Positions 1 to 6,402 are shown, counted from the stretch's first letter. The stretch is DNA of 7,084 nt from Competibacteraceae bacterium UBA2792 (GCA_002352125.1 DEHU01000268.1:3131-10214), one strand, 5' to 3'. Notes: generated from the sequence alone by a model not told the origin. A program made the numbers and translations.

Positions 1-285
1 CGCAACCGGCGTTTCGCCAAGCGGTTCACCGCTTTGCTGGCCCCCTTGGCCAAGCATCCGCTGGTGCGGAATTTCCGCCAGATCGGAATGATCTGGGCGG
101 TCGACATCGACACCAAAGACCCCGAGTTCCGGCTGCGGTTCTACCGCAACGCGTTGCGCCACGAAATCCTGTTGCGCCCCTTGGGCACCACCGTTTATTT
201 CATGCCGCCCTATATCCTCGACGATCAGGAAGCCGTCCTGCTGGCCGAACGCGCGATCCAAACGCTCGACGCAACGCTGCCATGA
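1..285 (+). CDS. bioA: BioA, C-terminal fragment: DAPA aminotransferase (adenosylmethionine-8-amino-7-oxononanoate aminotransferase)
   Basis: This is an open frame from the left edge to TGA at 283-285, covering the last 94 residues of a PLP-dependent class III aminotransferase. BioA converts KAPA to DAPA in biotin synthesis using S-adenosylmethionine as amino donor. The fragment shows the family's small C-terminal domain. Residues 58-71 read LRPLGTTVYFMPPY, closely matching the E. coli BioA stretch RPFGKLIYLMPPY, and the Arg in RPLG (residue 59 of the fragment) is the likely substrate-carboxylate contact. The preceding segment VRNFRQIGMIWAVDI matches the conserved 'vrglGligaie' strand. The PLP lysine and most of the fold lie outside the window. 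The stop overlaps the bioF start (ATGA), which supports one operon and translational coupling. The biotin context makes another class III aminotransferase unlikely. Confidence 0.93.
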   Translation, partial: RNRRFAKRFTALLAPLAKHPLVRNFRQIGMIWAVDIDTKDPEFRLRFYRNALRHEILLRPLGTTVYFMPPYILDDQEAVLLAERAIQTLDATLP

Positions 286-1445
286 TCTGGGAAGAATTGG
301 AAACCGGCCTCGCCCAACTGGCGGCCGAGGGTCTGCGGCGTCGACGCCGCACGCTGGACGCGCCGTGCGGTCCCGAAGCGATCATCGATGGCCGACCCGT
401 CGTTGCGTTTTGCAGCAACGACTACCTCGGTTTGGCGAACCACCCCGCCATCGTCGCCGCAGCCCAAGAAGCGGCGGGCCGCTGGGGCGTGGGCAGCGGC
501 GCCTCGCACGCCGTGAGCGGCCATCTGCGCCCGCACGAGGATTTGGAGGCACGGTTAGCCGCCTTCGCCGGGCGGGAACGGGCGCTGTATTTCACCACCG
601 GCTACATGGCGAACCTGGCCATCGTGCCGACGCTGGTGGAGCGCCGCGATGCCATTTTCGCCGACCGGTTGAATCACGCTTCGCTGATCGACGCTGCCTT
701 GCTGGCGCGCGCCGAGCACGTCCGTTATCCGCACGGCGACGTGGACGCGCTCGCTGGTCGTCTGGAGCAAAGCCGCGCCCGCTGCAAGCTGATTCTGACC
801 GACGCGGTGTTTAGCATGGATGGCGACCTGGCACCGCTGCCGGAATTGTTCGCGCTGGCTGAACGTTTCGACGCTTGGTTGGTAGTGGACGATGCCCACG
901 GTTTCGGCGTGCTCGGTTCCGGTGGGCGGGGCAGCATCGCCCACTTTGAATTGCCACCGTCGCCGCGCCTGATCTTGATGGGAACGCTCGGCAAAGCGGC
1001 CGGCGTGTCCGGTGCCTTCGTCGCTGGCGACCAACGGGTGATCGACTGGCTGATACAGCGAGCGCGGCCCTACATCTTCACCACCGCGTCCAGCCCGCTG
1101 ATCGCCGCTGCCCTGCTCGCTAGCCTGGACCTGATCGAGGCAGGCGACGAACGGCGCGCACACCTGCGACGTCTCATCGACCGCCTGCGGACGGGACTCG
1201 AAGGGTTACCCTGGCGCTTGTTGCCATCGCCGACGGCCATCCAACCGCTGTTGATCGGCGGCAACGACGACGCCGTGCGGCTGTCCGAACGGCTGTTCGC
1301 CCGCGGCCTCTGGGTGCCGGCTATTCGGCCGCCCACCGTACCAGCCGGTACCGCCCGCTTGCGGATTTCCCTTTCGGCAGCGCACGACGAAACCCAAATC
1401 GATGCGCTGATCACGGCTCTCCACGATTGCGCCGACGATGGCTGA
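282..1445 (+). CDS. bioF: BioF, 8-amino-7-oxononanoate (KAPA) synthase
   Basis: This 387-residue cytosolic PLP enzyme of the alpha-oxoamine synthase family has the usual BioF length (E. coli 384). It condenses pimeloyl-ACP (or -CoA) with L-alanine to give KAPA, CoA/ACP and CO2. Visible motifs are [10 protein letters not shown] (43-52), [11 protein letters not shown] (71-81), TGYMANL (106-112), LNHASLID with the PLP-stacking His132, VFSMDGD (176-182), the cofactor-binding [10 protein letters not shown] (203-212), and the Schiff-base lysine K238 in [11 protein letters not shown]. The ATG at 282 overlaps the bioA stop by 4 nt. No Shine-Dalgarno is visible before it, so translation probably depends on ribosomes finishing bioA. 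The 3' end overlaps bioC by 8 nt. A related family member such as KBL or ALAS is ruled out by the bio neighbours. Confidence 0.97.
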   Translation: MIWEELETGLAQLAAEGLRRRRRTLDAPCGPEAIIDGRPVVAFCSNDYLGLANHPAIVAAAQEAAGRWGVGSGASHAVSGHLRPHEDLEARLAAFAGRERALYFTTGYMANLAIVPTLVERRDAIFADRLNHASLIDAALLARAEHVRYPHGDVDALAGRLEQSRARCKLILTDAVFSMDGDLAPLPELFALAERFDAWLVVDDAHGFGVLGSGGRGSIAHFELPPSPRLILMGTLGKAAGVSGAFVAGDQRVIDWLIQRARPYIFTTASSPLIAAALLASLDLIEAGDERRAHLRRLIDRLRTGLEGLPWRLLPSPTAIQPLLIGGNDDAVRLSERLFARGLWVPAIRPPTVPAGTARLRISLSAAHDETQIDALITALHDCADDG

Positions 1446-2238
1446 ACCGAATCCGCTCGCTGCGGCACCGGCCAAGCAACGCATCCGTCAAGCTTTCGAT
1501 CACGCCGCGCCAACTTACGATGCCGCCGCCGACGTTCAGCGCGAAGTATGCGACCGCTTGGGAACGCATCTGACCGAAAGCGGCATCGATCTTGCGCCCG
1601 CCGCCATCCTGGATGCCGGCTGCGGCACCGGTTACGGCGTCCGCTGGCTAGCGCAACGCTGGCCGCAAGCCCGCCTGGTTTTGATGGATTTTGCACCGGG
1701 GATGTTAGCCGCCGCCCGCGCCCGCTGCGCCGGAGCGGAATTGATTTGCGCCGACATCGAGGCTCTGCCCGTTCTCGAACGTGGCTTCGATCTGTACTGG
1801 TCTAGCTTGGCTTGGCAGTGGAACGACCCCTGGCGATGTCTGGCGGAAGCCCGGCGGGCGCTCAAGCCGGGCGGCGTGCTGGCAGTCGCCACCTTGGGAG
1901 CGGATAACTTTCCCGAACTGCGTCAAGCCTTCGCCGAAGCCGATGACTACAGCCATGTCTTGGCGATTCCCGCCCCGGAGCGGCTGCTGGAGAATTGCCG
2001 GGCCGATGGCTGGCAAGTACGGACTTGGCAGCGGCAACCAGTACGCCGTCACTATCCCGACCTGCGAGCCCTGCTGCGTAGCGTCAAGGAGGTCGGGGCG
2101 CGCGAGGTCGAACAACGCCGTCCGACGCCGTTCAGCCGTTCCGCATGGCAGGCCATCGCCGACCGCTACGAACGGTTGCGGGAACCGGCAGGGTTGCCGC
2201 TGACCTACGACGCGGTCTGGCTGATCGCGACCAGATAA
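1438..2238 (+). CDS. bioC: BioC, malonyl-ACP O-methyltransferase
   Basis: This 266-residue class I SAM-dependent methyltransferase is slightly longer than E. coli BioC (251). BioC methylates the free carboxyl of malonyl-ACP so that the fatty-acid synthase can extend it to pimeloyl-ACP methyl ester. The N-terminus IRQAFDHAAPTYDAAADVQ (16-34) is the BioC signature helix. The SAM motif I is ILDAGCGTG (57-65), followed by MDFAPGML (83-90), ADIEALP (105-111), WSSLAWQW (121-128) and LKPGG (142-146). The C-terminal RSVKEVGA and PLTYDAVWLIA are also typical. The ATG lies inside the end of bioF (8-nt overlap) without a clear ribosome binding site, so coupling is likely. Normally an esterase gene (bioH or bioG) accompanies bioC, but none is present here. 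Confidence 0.95.
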   Translation: MAEPNPLAAAPAKQRIRQAFDHAAPTYDAAADVQREVCDRLGTHLTESGIDLAPAAILDAGCGTGYGVRWLAQRWPQARLVLMDFAPGMLAAARARCAGAELICADIEALPVLERGFDLYWSSLAWQWNDPWRCLAEARRALKPGGVLAVATLGADNFPELRQAFAEADDYSHVLAIPAPERLLENCRADGWQVRTWQRQPVRRHYPDLRALLRSVKEVGAREVEQRRPTPFSRSAWQAIADRYERLREPAGLPLTYDAVWLIATR

Positions 2239-2263
2239 AACCGCACCGATGGGAAATCGAACC

Positions 2264-2953
2264 ATGCAACAAGCGTTTTTCGTGACCGGCACCGACACCG
2301 AGGTCGGTAAAACGCATGTGACTTGCGCCTTGCTGCACGCCACGCGCCAATTGGGCATGACAGCCGTCGGCATGAAGCCGGTTGCGGCGGGCGCCGACGC
2401 CGATGGCCGCAACGACGATGTCGTACAACTATTGTCGGCCAGCTCCATGACGCCGCCGCTGGAATGGGTGAATCCCTTCCTCTACGCACCGGCCATCGCG
2501 CCGCATATTGCTGCTCGCGAAGCTGGCCGATCCATCGATATTGCGGTAATTCAACGAGCGTTCGAGCGGCTGCAAACGCTGGCGGATGTGGTGTGGGTGG
2601 AAGGCGCCGGTGGGTTCCGGGTACCGTTGGACGAGACGCACGATATAGCCGATCTCGCCCAAGCCTTGGCGCTGCCGGTCGTTTTGGTGGTGGGAATGCG
2701 CCTGGGCTGCCTCAACCATGCTCTGCTCACCGCCGAGGCGATTGCGGCGCGCGGCTTGCCCCTGGCCGGCTGGGTCGCCAACCGAATCGACCCTGCTATG
2801 GATCGTTTCGAGGAAAATCTGGACGCCTTGCGAGTTCGCCTGGATGCCCCGCTGCTGGGCGTGGCGCCTCACGGCGAAAATCCTGTTCAAGCCGCTCGAT
2901 CATTCCACTTGTCGGCGCTGCAAAAATCCGGCGGAAACAAAAAGCCCGGCTAA
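2264..2953 (+). CDS. bioD: BioD, ATP-dependent dethiobiotin synthetase
   Basis: This 229-residue P-loop enzyme closes the ureido ring of dethiobiotin from DAPA, CO2 and ATP. The P-loop GTDTEVGKT lies at 9-17 with Lys16, at the same position as in E. coli BioD. Also visible are KPVAAG (38-43), the APHIAA segment (79-84), VEGAGGFRVPL (112-122) with the Mg-binding Glu113, and VVGMRLGCLNHALLT (142-156). I chose ATG 2264 over the in-frame ATG 2249 for two reasons. The product then starts like E. coli BioD, three or four residues before the first strand, and GGGA at 2251-2254 sits 9 nt upstream, while 2249 has no Shine-Dalgarno. The gap to bioC is 25 nt. The last codons (Lys-Lys-Pro-Gly-stop) form the 5' arm and loop of the operon terminator. 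Confidence 0.95.
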   Translation: MQQAFFVTGTDTEVGKTHVTCALLHATRQLGMTAVGMKPVAAGADADGRNDDVVQLLSASSMTPPLEWVNPFLYAPAIAPHIAAREAGRSIDIAVIQRAFERLQTLADVVWVEGAGGFRVPLDETHDIADLAQALALPVVLVVGMRLGCLNHALLTAEAIAARGLPLAGWVANRIDPAMDRFEENLDALRVRLDAPLLGVAPHGENPVQAARSFHLSALQKSGGNKKPG

Positions 2954-2965
2954 GCCGGGCTTTTT
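2939..2965. terminator. Bidirectional intrinsic terminator between bioD and the cold-shock gene
   Basis: AAAAAGCCCGGC (2939-2950) is followed by TAA and then GCCGGGCTTTTT (2954-2965). This is a perfect 12-bp inverted repeat with a 7-bp GC core and a T-tract on each strand. The 3-nt loop is the bioD stop codon (2951-2953). Because the A/T tails are symmetrical, the element should stop transcription of the biotin operon on the + strand and of the cold-shock gene, whose stop lies 20 nt away, on the - strand. Confidence 0.93.
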
Positions 2966-2966
2966 G

Positions 2967-2998
2967 AAAAAAATGAGACCGAAGATTAACTCTGGTCT
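2967..2998 (-). terminator. Candidate second terminator at the end of the cold-shock gene
   Basis: Read on the - strand, AGACC (2998-2994) can pair with GGTCT (2980-2976) across a 13-nt loop that contains the TAA stop of the cold-shock gene. CA and seven T (2973-2967) follow. The 5-bp stem is weak and the loop is large, so this may only assist the stronger hairpin just downstream. Confidence 0.35.
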
Positions 2999-3198
2999 AA
3001 CGGGCGAATATTGGTCGCTTGTTTGCCTTTAGGGCCAGTCGCCACGTCGAAGGAAACCTTCTGATTTTCCCTAAGCGTCTTGAAACCGCGCACCTGAATG
3101 GCGGAAAAATGCGCAAACAAATCATCGCCGCCGCCATCGGGCGTGATGAAACCAAAACCTTTTGATTCGTTAAACCACTTAACGGTACCAGTGACCAT
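2986..3198 (-). CDS. CspA-family cold-shock protein (single cold-shock domain)
   Basis: The product is 70 residues, the standard size of a bacterial Csp, consisting of one OB-fold cold-shock domain. Such proteins bind single-stranded RNA and DNA and act as RNA chaperones. [18 protein letters not shown] begins the protein, with RNP1 (KGFGFI) at 13-18 and RNP2 as DLFAHF at 26-31, where DVFVHF is commonest. [14 protein letters not shown] and [10 protein letters not shown] are the usual third-strand and C-terminal segments. The frame is open 25 codons further upstream (to 3273), but the chosen ATG gives the canonical Csp N-terminus. An AGGA lies 13 nt upstream (3212-3215), which is longer than the usual spacing. 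The gene stands alone, convergent with the biotin operon and downstream of, but same strand as, the thiamin operon. The csp subtype (A, C, D or E) cannot be told from sequence alone. Confidence 0.95.
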   Translation of the reverse strand: MVTGTVKWFNESKGFGFITPDGGGDDLFAHFSAIQVRGFKTLRENQKVSFDVATGPKGKQATNIRPLDQS

Positions 3199-3304
3199 AA
3201 ATTTCAGTGTTTCCTGAGAACTAAAAACGTTGGAACAGTTGGGTCGGAACCCAGATAGCCGCACGAGAATCAAGACGGAGAAAATGACGAACCAAAATTA
3301 CCGA

Positions 3305-3334
3305 CTTATAGAAGGTGTTACAGGGGACGAGCAA
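3305..3334 (-). promoter_or_regulatory. Candidate sigma70 promoter P2 for the cold-shock gene
   Basis: On the - strand there is TTGCTC (3334-3329), an 18-nt spacer, and TATAAG (3310-3305). The -10 matches at 5 of 6 and the -35 at 3 of 6. It would give a leader of about 100 nt. It competes with P1 as the true start, and both could be used. Confidence 0.35.
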
Positions 3335-3367
3335 ATTCACCAAACTTGAAGGTCACACGCTGGTTGA

Positions 3368-3396
3368 AATATATGCGAAGCATCCGAGCAGAGCAA
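3368..3396 (-). promoter_or_regulatory. Candidate sigma70 promoter P1 for the cold-shock gene
   Basis: On the - strand there is a TTGCTC hexamer (3396-3391), a 17-nt spacer, and TATATT (3373-3368). The -10 matches TATAAT at 5 of 6 positions. The -35 matches TTGACA at 3 of 6. A second TTGCTC copy lies directly upstream (3402-3397). Starting near 3361, the leader would be about 160 nt, close to the length of the E. coli cspA leader. Confidence 0.45.
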
Positions 3397-3427
3397 GAGC
3401 AATCATCCCACCATCGGCAAGTTTCGC

Positions 3428-3450
3428 AAAAAACGTGACCGGTGGCACAC
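3428..3450 (-). terminator. Possible weak intrinsic terminator of the thi operon
   Basis: About 70 nt past the thiF stop, the - strand reads GTG-T-GCC-ACC-GGT-CAC-G and then six T (3433-3428). GTG/CAC and GCC/GGT (one G-U pair) can form a short bulged stem with a 3-nt loop before the T-tract. The stem is poor, so Rho-dependent ending or read-through into the cold-shock gene is equally possible. Confidence 0.3.
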
Positions 3451-3521
3451 CATCAGTTCTCGAAGCAGCGGCGATATCCGAAACCCGGCGAGCGGAAACC
3501 GCCCCCTTCCAAAACTCGCAA

Positions 3522-4757
3522 TCAGCCGATACACGAATTGCAGGATGCGGATATCGATGCGTTCGCCGTCCGGGCCGTGCGGTCGCTGGAACTGGCCGCG
3601 AACGCATCGTGTAGCCAAGCCTCGTACCCCCCCTGCAACAGCCATAACCTCCCTGATAGCGTTTCTTTGAGGAGATGATACGCCTGGATGGTTCGCCCGC
3701 CTCGCTGACAGTAAAGCAGAAATTGCTCGTCCGTTCCCACCCCGGCCGCGAAACGTTCGAGTTGTTCCGAGGGAACGTGTGCGGCGCCCGGGATATGCCC
3801 GGCGTCAAATTCGGCCTGGGTGCGGATATCGATCCAGCGCAAGGAGGATCGCTGTCGGCTGGTTTCGACATCGAGCCAGGGCAGATCGTCGGCGAGCGGT
3901 TCGGTAGCTGGGACCGGCTGGGAATCGGCAGCATTGGCGCAAGCGAAGCGGGTTTCGGCGAGCGCGCGGATCGTGGGCGCATCGCCGCAAACCGGGCAAC
4001 TCGAATCGCGCGGTAACCGCAATTTTTGAAAGCGCATCGCCAGCAAATCGACCGTCAGCAAGGCGCCGATCAGCGGCTCGCCGATTCCCAAAATCAGCTT
4101 GAGCGCTTCGTGAGCTTGCAACGTCCCGAATAGGCCAGGAACCGTTCCCAGCACGCCGGCCTGCGCGCAGGACGGGATCGTTGCAGGATCGGGCATTTCC
4201 GGGAAGAGACAGCGGTAGCAAGGCCCATCCGGCGCGGCATAAACCGAGAGCATCCCCGAAAAAGCGCGGATGCTGGCGCCGATGTAGGGCTTGCGCGCCA
4301 GCACGCAGGCATCGTTCACCAGATATTTGGTGGCGAATTGGTCGGAACCTTCGACGATCACATCATACGCTGCGACCAACGATGCGGCGTTGGCCAGATC
4401 GAACGGTTCCGGGTAAACATCGATTCGAAGATGGGGGTTGAGCGCACACAAGCGGTCGCGGGCTTGCTCGACCTTGGCGATGCCACAGCTCGCCGTGTCG
4501 TATAAAACCTGCCGTTGCAGGTTGCTCAACTCGACTCGATCGGGGTCGATGACGCCCAGCCGGCCGACTCCAGCGGCGGCCAAGTAGAGCAAGGCCGGCG
4601 AACCCAGACCACCGGCACCGATCACCAGCACGCTGGCCCGGCGCAGTTTTCGTTGGCCTTCCAAGCCGATCTCGGGCAGAACCAAATGCCGGGCATAGCG
4701 CAGTTGTTCCTCGGCATCGAGCGCCGCAACCGGATTTTCGGAGAGCGAATTAACCAT
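3522..4757 (-). CDS. thiF: ThiF-type adenylyltransferase fused to a C-terminal rhodanese domain
   Basis: This 411-residue E1-like enzyme adenylates the C-terminal Gly of a ubiquitin-fold sulfur carrier. The neighbouring ThiS is the obvious partner, and MoaD is also possible (MoeB/MOCS3-like activity). The ThiF/MoeB domain covers roughly 12-265. It has the nucleotide-binding GAGGLGSP (47-54), DPDRVELSNLQRQ (71-83, arginine finger Arg82), Lys95, and a Zn site CxxC (180/183) plus CxxC (254/257). Cys197 in SCAQAGVLG matches the family's thio-linkage cysteine. The rhodanese domain covers about 292-385. It has DIR (310-312), GHIPGA (320-325), and the active loop C350-Q-R-G-G-R with a persulfide-capable Cys350. 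A 25-residue tail after the last rhodanese helix ends in C406-x-x-C409. The start was set at ATG 4757, 13 nt after the thiE stop, because residues upstream of it are thiE in another frame. The ribosome binding site is weak. Confidence 0.9.
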   Translation of the reverse strand: MVNSLSENPVAALDAEEQLRYARHLVLPEIGLEGQRKLRRASVLVIGAGGLGSPALLYLAAAGVGRLGVIDPDRVELSNLQRQVLYDTASCGIAKVEQARDRLCALNPHLRIDVYPEPFDLANAASLVAAYDVIVEGSDQFATKYLVNDACVLARKPYIGASIRAFSGMLSVYAAPDGPCYRCLFPEMPDPATIPSCAQAGVLGTVPGLFGTLQAHEALKLILGIGEPLIGALLTVDLLAMRFQKLRLPRDSSCPVCGDAPTIRALAETRFACANAADSQPVPATEPLADDLPWLDVETSRQRSSLRWIDIRTQAEFDAGHIPGAAHVPSEQLERFAAGVGTDEQFLLYCQRGGRTIQAYHLLKETLSGRLWLLQGGYEAWLHDAFAASSSDRTARTANASISASCNSCIG

Positions 4758-4770
4758 CCAGAAAGTCTCG

Positions 4771-5385
4771 CTAGGCGCGTTCGCGGAACAGATCCAGCCA
4801 GGCGCGCACGCGGTCTTCGGGGTCCGGGGCGCGCAGCACGTCGGAAACGACCGCGATGGAATCGGCGCCCGCCGCCAGCACCGCCGACGCCCGTTCCAGC
4901 GTGATGCCGCCGATGGCGACCAACGGACAGGCAAAGCGCGCTTTCCATTCGCCGATGCGTTCGAGTCCTTGCGGAGACCAGGGCATTTTCTTCAATGTCG
5001 TCTCGTAGACCGGCCCCAAGGCAACGTAATCGGGCCCGGCGTCCAAAGCATTGGCCAGCTCTTCCGGGCTATGCGTGCTAACGCCGAGCCGGATACCCGC
5101 CGCGCGAATCGCCGCGAGGTCCGCACCAGCCAAATCCTCCTGCCCCAAGTGCAACCATGTCGCACCTTCTCGAATCGATTCCTGCCAGTAATCGTTGATG
5201 ATCAGTTGGCAGTCGTCGTAATCGGCGGCGACGGCCAACGCCTCGCGAATTTGGCGCCGCACTGCCGATTCGGGCTGTCCCTTGATGCGAAGCTGGATGG
5301 TCCGCACGCCCAGCGGCAGAAAGCGGCGCACCCAATCCACATCGTCCACCACGGGATAAAAGCCGTGGCTCCCGGCGGTTTTCAT
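4771..5385 (-). CDS. thiE: ThiE, thiamin-phosphate synthase
   Basis: This 204-residue TIM-barrel enzyme is of normal family length. It couples HMP pyrophosphate with thiazole phosphate carboxylate to give thiamin monophosphate. Motifs in order are FYPVVDD (9-15), VRTIQLRIK (27-35), the pyrophosphate/Mg-binding IINDYW (62-67), HLGQEDL (79-85), GVSTH (101-105), ALGPVYETTLKKM (122-134), VAIGGI (156-161) and SIAVVSDVL (176-184). The HLGQEDL and GVSTH stretches are close to E. coli ThiE. ATG 5385 was chosen because it gives a normal N-terminus and has a purine-rich GAGAGAG upstream. The frame is open further upstream, but that part overlaps thiG. It lies 13 nt after thiG and 13 nt before thiF in the same operon. 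Confidence 0.95.
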   Translation of the reverse strand: MKTAGSHGFYPVVDDVDWVRRFLPLGVRTIQLRIKGQPESAVRRQIREALAVAADYDDCQLIINDYWQESIREGATWLHLGQEDLAGADLAAIRAAGIRLGVSTHSPEELANALDAGPDYVALGPVYETTLKKMPWSPQGLERIGEWKARFACPLVAIGGITLERASAVLAAGADSIAVVSDVLRAPDPEDRVRAWLDLFRERA

Positions 5386-5398
5386 CAATTTCGCTCTC

Positions 5399-6199
5399 TC
5401 AGGATTGATGCCAGAACGGCGTTCCGGTAACGGGCGTGCTCGGTTCGGCCATTTCCTGAACCGGCATCGCGCCGGCAAGATAAGCCAGTCGTCCGGATTC
5501 GACGGCCAGACCGAAAGCCCGTGCCATCCGGACCGGATCGGCCGCGCGCGCCACAGCAGTATTGACCAGCACCCCGTCGTAGCCCATCTCCATCGCCGCG
5601 ATGGCGTGGGATGGTTTGCCGATGCCGGCATCCACGATCAGCGAAACATCCGGGTACCGGGCGCGCAGGGTTCGCAGCGCGTAGGGATTGTTCAATCCCT
5701 GTCCCGAACCGATCGGCGCCCCCCACGGCATCAGGATCGAACAACCGGCCTGCACCAGCCGTTCCGCCACCACCATGTCCTCGGTCGTGTAGGGAAAAAC
5801 CTGAAATCCCCGCCGGCACAGTTCTTCCGCCGCTTCGACCAGCAGGAACGGATGCGGCTGCAAGGTGTAATCGTCGCCGATCACTTCCAGCTTCAACCAC
5901 GGCGTTTCGAAGATTTCCCGGCCCATTTCGGCGGTGGTCACGGCTTCCTTGACGGTCTTGCAACCGGCGGTGTTCGGCAAAACCTGCACGTCCATCTCCT
6001 TGATCGCGGACCAGAAGTGGGTTCCGGCGCGCTCGGTGGCCGACTCCCGCCGCAGCGAAACCGTCACGACCTCGGCACCCGAAGCGGCGATGGCCTGCTG
6101 CAATACCGCCAGCGACGGATAGCGCGCAGTCCCCAACAATAGCCGCGAACGTAACTGACGGCCTCCAATGGACCACATCGGCGTTATCGGATCGGTCAT
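5399..6199 (-). CDS. thiG: ThiG, thiazole synthase
   Basis: This 266-residue TIM-barrel enzyme assembles thiazole phosphate from 1-deoxy-D-xylulose 5-phosphate, dehydroglycine (from ThiO) and ThiS thiocarboxylate. Recognisable segments are [10 protein letters not shown] (20-29), PNTAGC (75-80), and [10 protein letters not shown] (101-110), where Lys103 is the likely Schiff-base lysine to DXP. Further on are PYTTEDM (136-142), [12 protein letters not shown] (157-168), [11 protein letters not shown] (199-209) and VLVNTAVA (220-227). ATG 6199 is supported by a strong Shine-Dalgarno (GGAGG, 6-nt spacing) at the end of thiS. A second Met at residue 8 lacks such a site. The gap to thiS is 2 nt. Confidence 0.96.
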   Translation of the reverse strand: MTDPITPMWSIGGRQLRSRLLLGTARYPSLAVLQQAIAASGAEVVTVSLRRESATERAGTHFWSAIKEMDVQVLPNTAGCKTVKEAVTTAEMGREIFETPWLKLEVIGDDYTLQPHPFLLVEAAEELCRRGFQVFPYTTEDMVVAERLVQAGCSILMPWGAPIGSGQGLNNPYALRTLRARYPDVSLIVDAGIGKPSHAIAAMEMGYDGVLVNTAVARAADPVRMARAFGLAVESGRLAYLAGAMPVQEMAEPSTPVTGTPFWHQS

Positions 6200-6201
6200 C
6201 G

Positions 6202-6402
6202 CTAACCTCCCTGCATCGGCGAAACGATTTCCAAGCGATCTCCATCCCGAAGCTGGACGGTGGCGTAATCGCCGCGCGGCACGAATTCATCGTTGCGCGC
6301 CACCGCAATCCGTGCGCCTTCGTAACCTAAATCGTGGATGGCTTCCGCCAACGAACAGGAATTTTCCAATTCTTTTTTCTCGCCGTTGATTTCGATGATC
6401 AT
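6202..6402 (-). CDS. thiS: ThiS, ubiquitin-fold sulfur carrier protein
   Basis: This 66-residue beta-grasp protein is of standard ThiS length. It starts [11 protein letters not shown], carries [10 protein letters not shown] (17-26) and [12 protein letters not shown] (32-43), and ends SPMQGG. ThiF adenylates the C-terminal Gly66. It is then converted to a thiocarboxylate that donates sulfur to ThiG for the thiazole ring. The start at 6402 gives the canonical N-terminus. The frame is open a further 51 codons upstream, but that part overlaps the thiO coding sequence and shows no motif. The gap to thiO is 43 nt, the largest inside this operon, with only a weak GAGA-type ribosome binding site. Confidence 0.94.
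   Translation of the reverse strand: MIIEINGEKKELENSCSLAEAIHDLGYEGARIAVARNDEFVPRGDYATVQLRDGDRLEIVSPMQGG
6206..6210 (-). promoter_or_regulatory. Ribosome binding site of thiG, embedded in the last thiS codons
   Basis: GGAGG on the - strand, 6 nt before the thiG ATG, is the best Shine-Dalgarno I can see in the window. It is read as codons within GGA-GGT, the invariant Gly-Gly tail of ThiS, just before the TAG stop. It fixes the thiG start and implies coupled translation of the carrier and its partner. Confidence 0.88.

Larger units (their letters stand above)
3199..3521. other. Intergenic region between the cold-shock gene and thiF; leader of the cold-shock gene
   Basis: These 323 bp contain no convincing gene and are visibly richer in A+T than the flanking thi and bio genes. 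On the - strand they hold two candidate promoters, a possible weak terminator for the thi operon, and the untranslated leader of the cold-shock gene. A short hairpin in the leader at 3240-3253 (- strand TGGGT, loop TCCG, ACCCA) has a UNCG-type loop. Open frames crossing the region on either strand lack recognisable protein motifs and extend from the thiF coding region in the wrong frame. Confidence 0.6.

Noticed and set aside
3199..3260. CTGAGA on the + strand at 3214-3219, suggesting a TPP riboswitch (thi box) near the thi genes
   Set aside because: The rest of the thi-box consensus (the CTGATCTGG and AATGCCAGCG-type parts) is absent, and the orientation is wrong for the thi operon, which starts off the right edge.
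3199..3273. 25-codon N-terminal extension of the cold-shock protein
   Set aside because: Csp proteins start right at the first beta strand. The extension has no domain and is better explained as an untranslated leader that happens to be open.
3621..3640. Seven-C run in thiF (3627-3633) as a possible frameshift site
   Set aside because: The rhodanese motif LLQGGYEAW reads in frame through and past the run, so no disruption is evident at that point. It is kept only as a caution for the tail beyond.
3315..3678. Two + strand open frames (3315-3614 and 3442-3678) covering the thiF end and the intergenic region
   Set aside because: Neither has a recognisable motif or a convincing ribosome binding site, and both run antisense to the thiF 3' end, whose frame is clearly coding.
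3353..3982. A - strand open frame that extends past the thiF stop, ending in a hydrophobic stretch that looks like a membrane segment
   Set aside because: It is a shifted frame of thiF for most of its length. The thiF frame carries the rhodanese motifs to the end of the domain, and the hydrophobic tail alone has no start or family resemblance.
5405..6142. Long + strand open frame (245 codons) opposite thiG, and similar antisense frames opposite bioF, bioC and thiE
   Set aside because: GC-rich coding DNA opens such antisense frames by codon bias. The translations show Arg/Gly/His-rich composition and no family motif.
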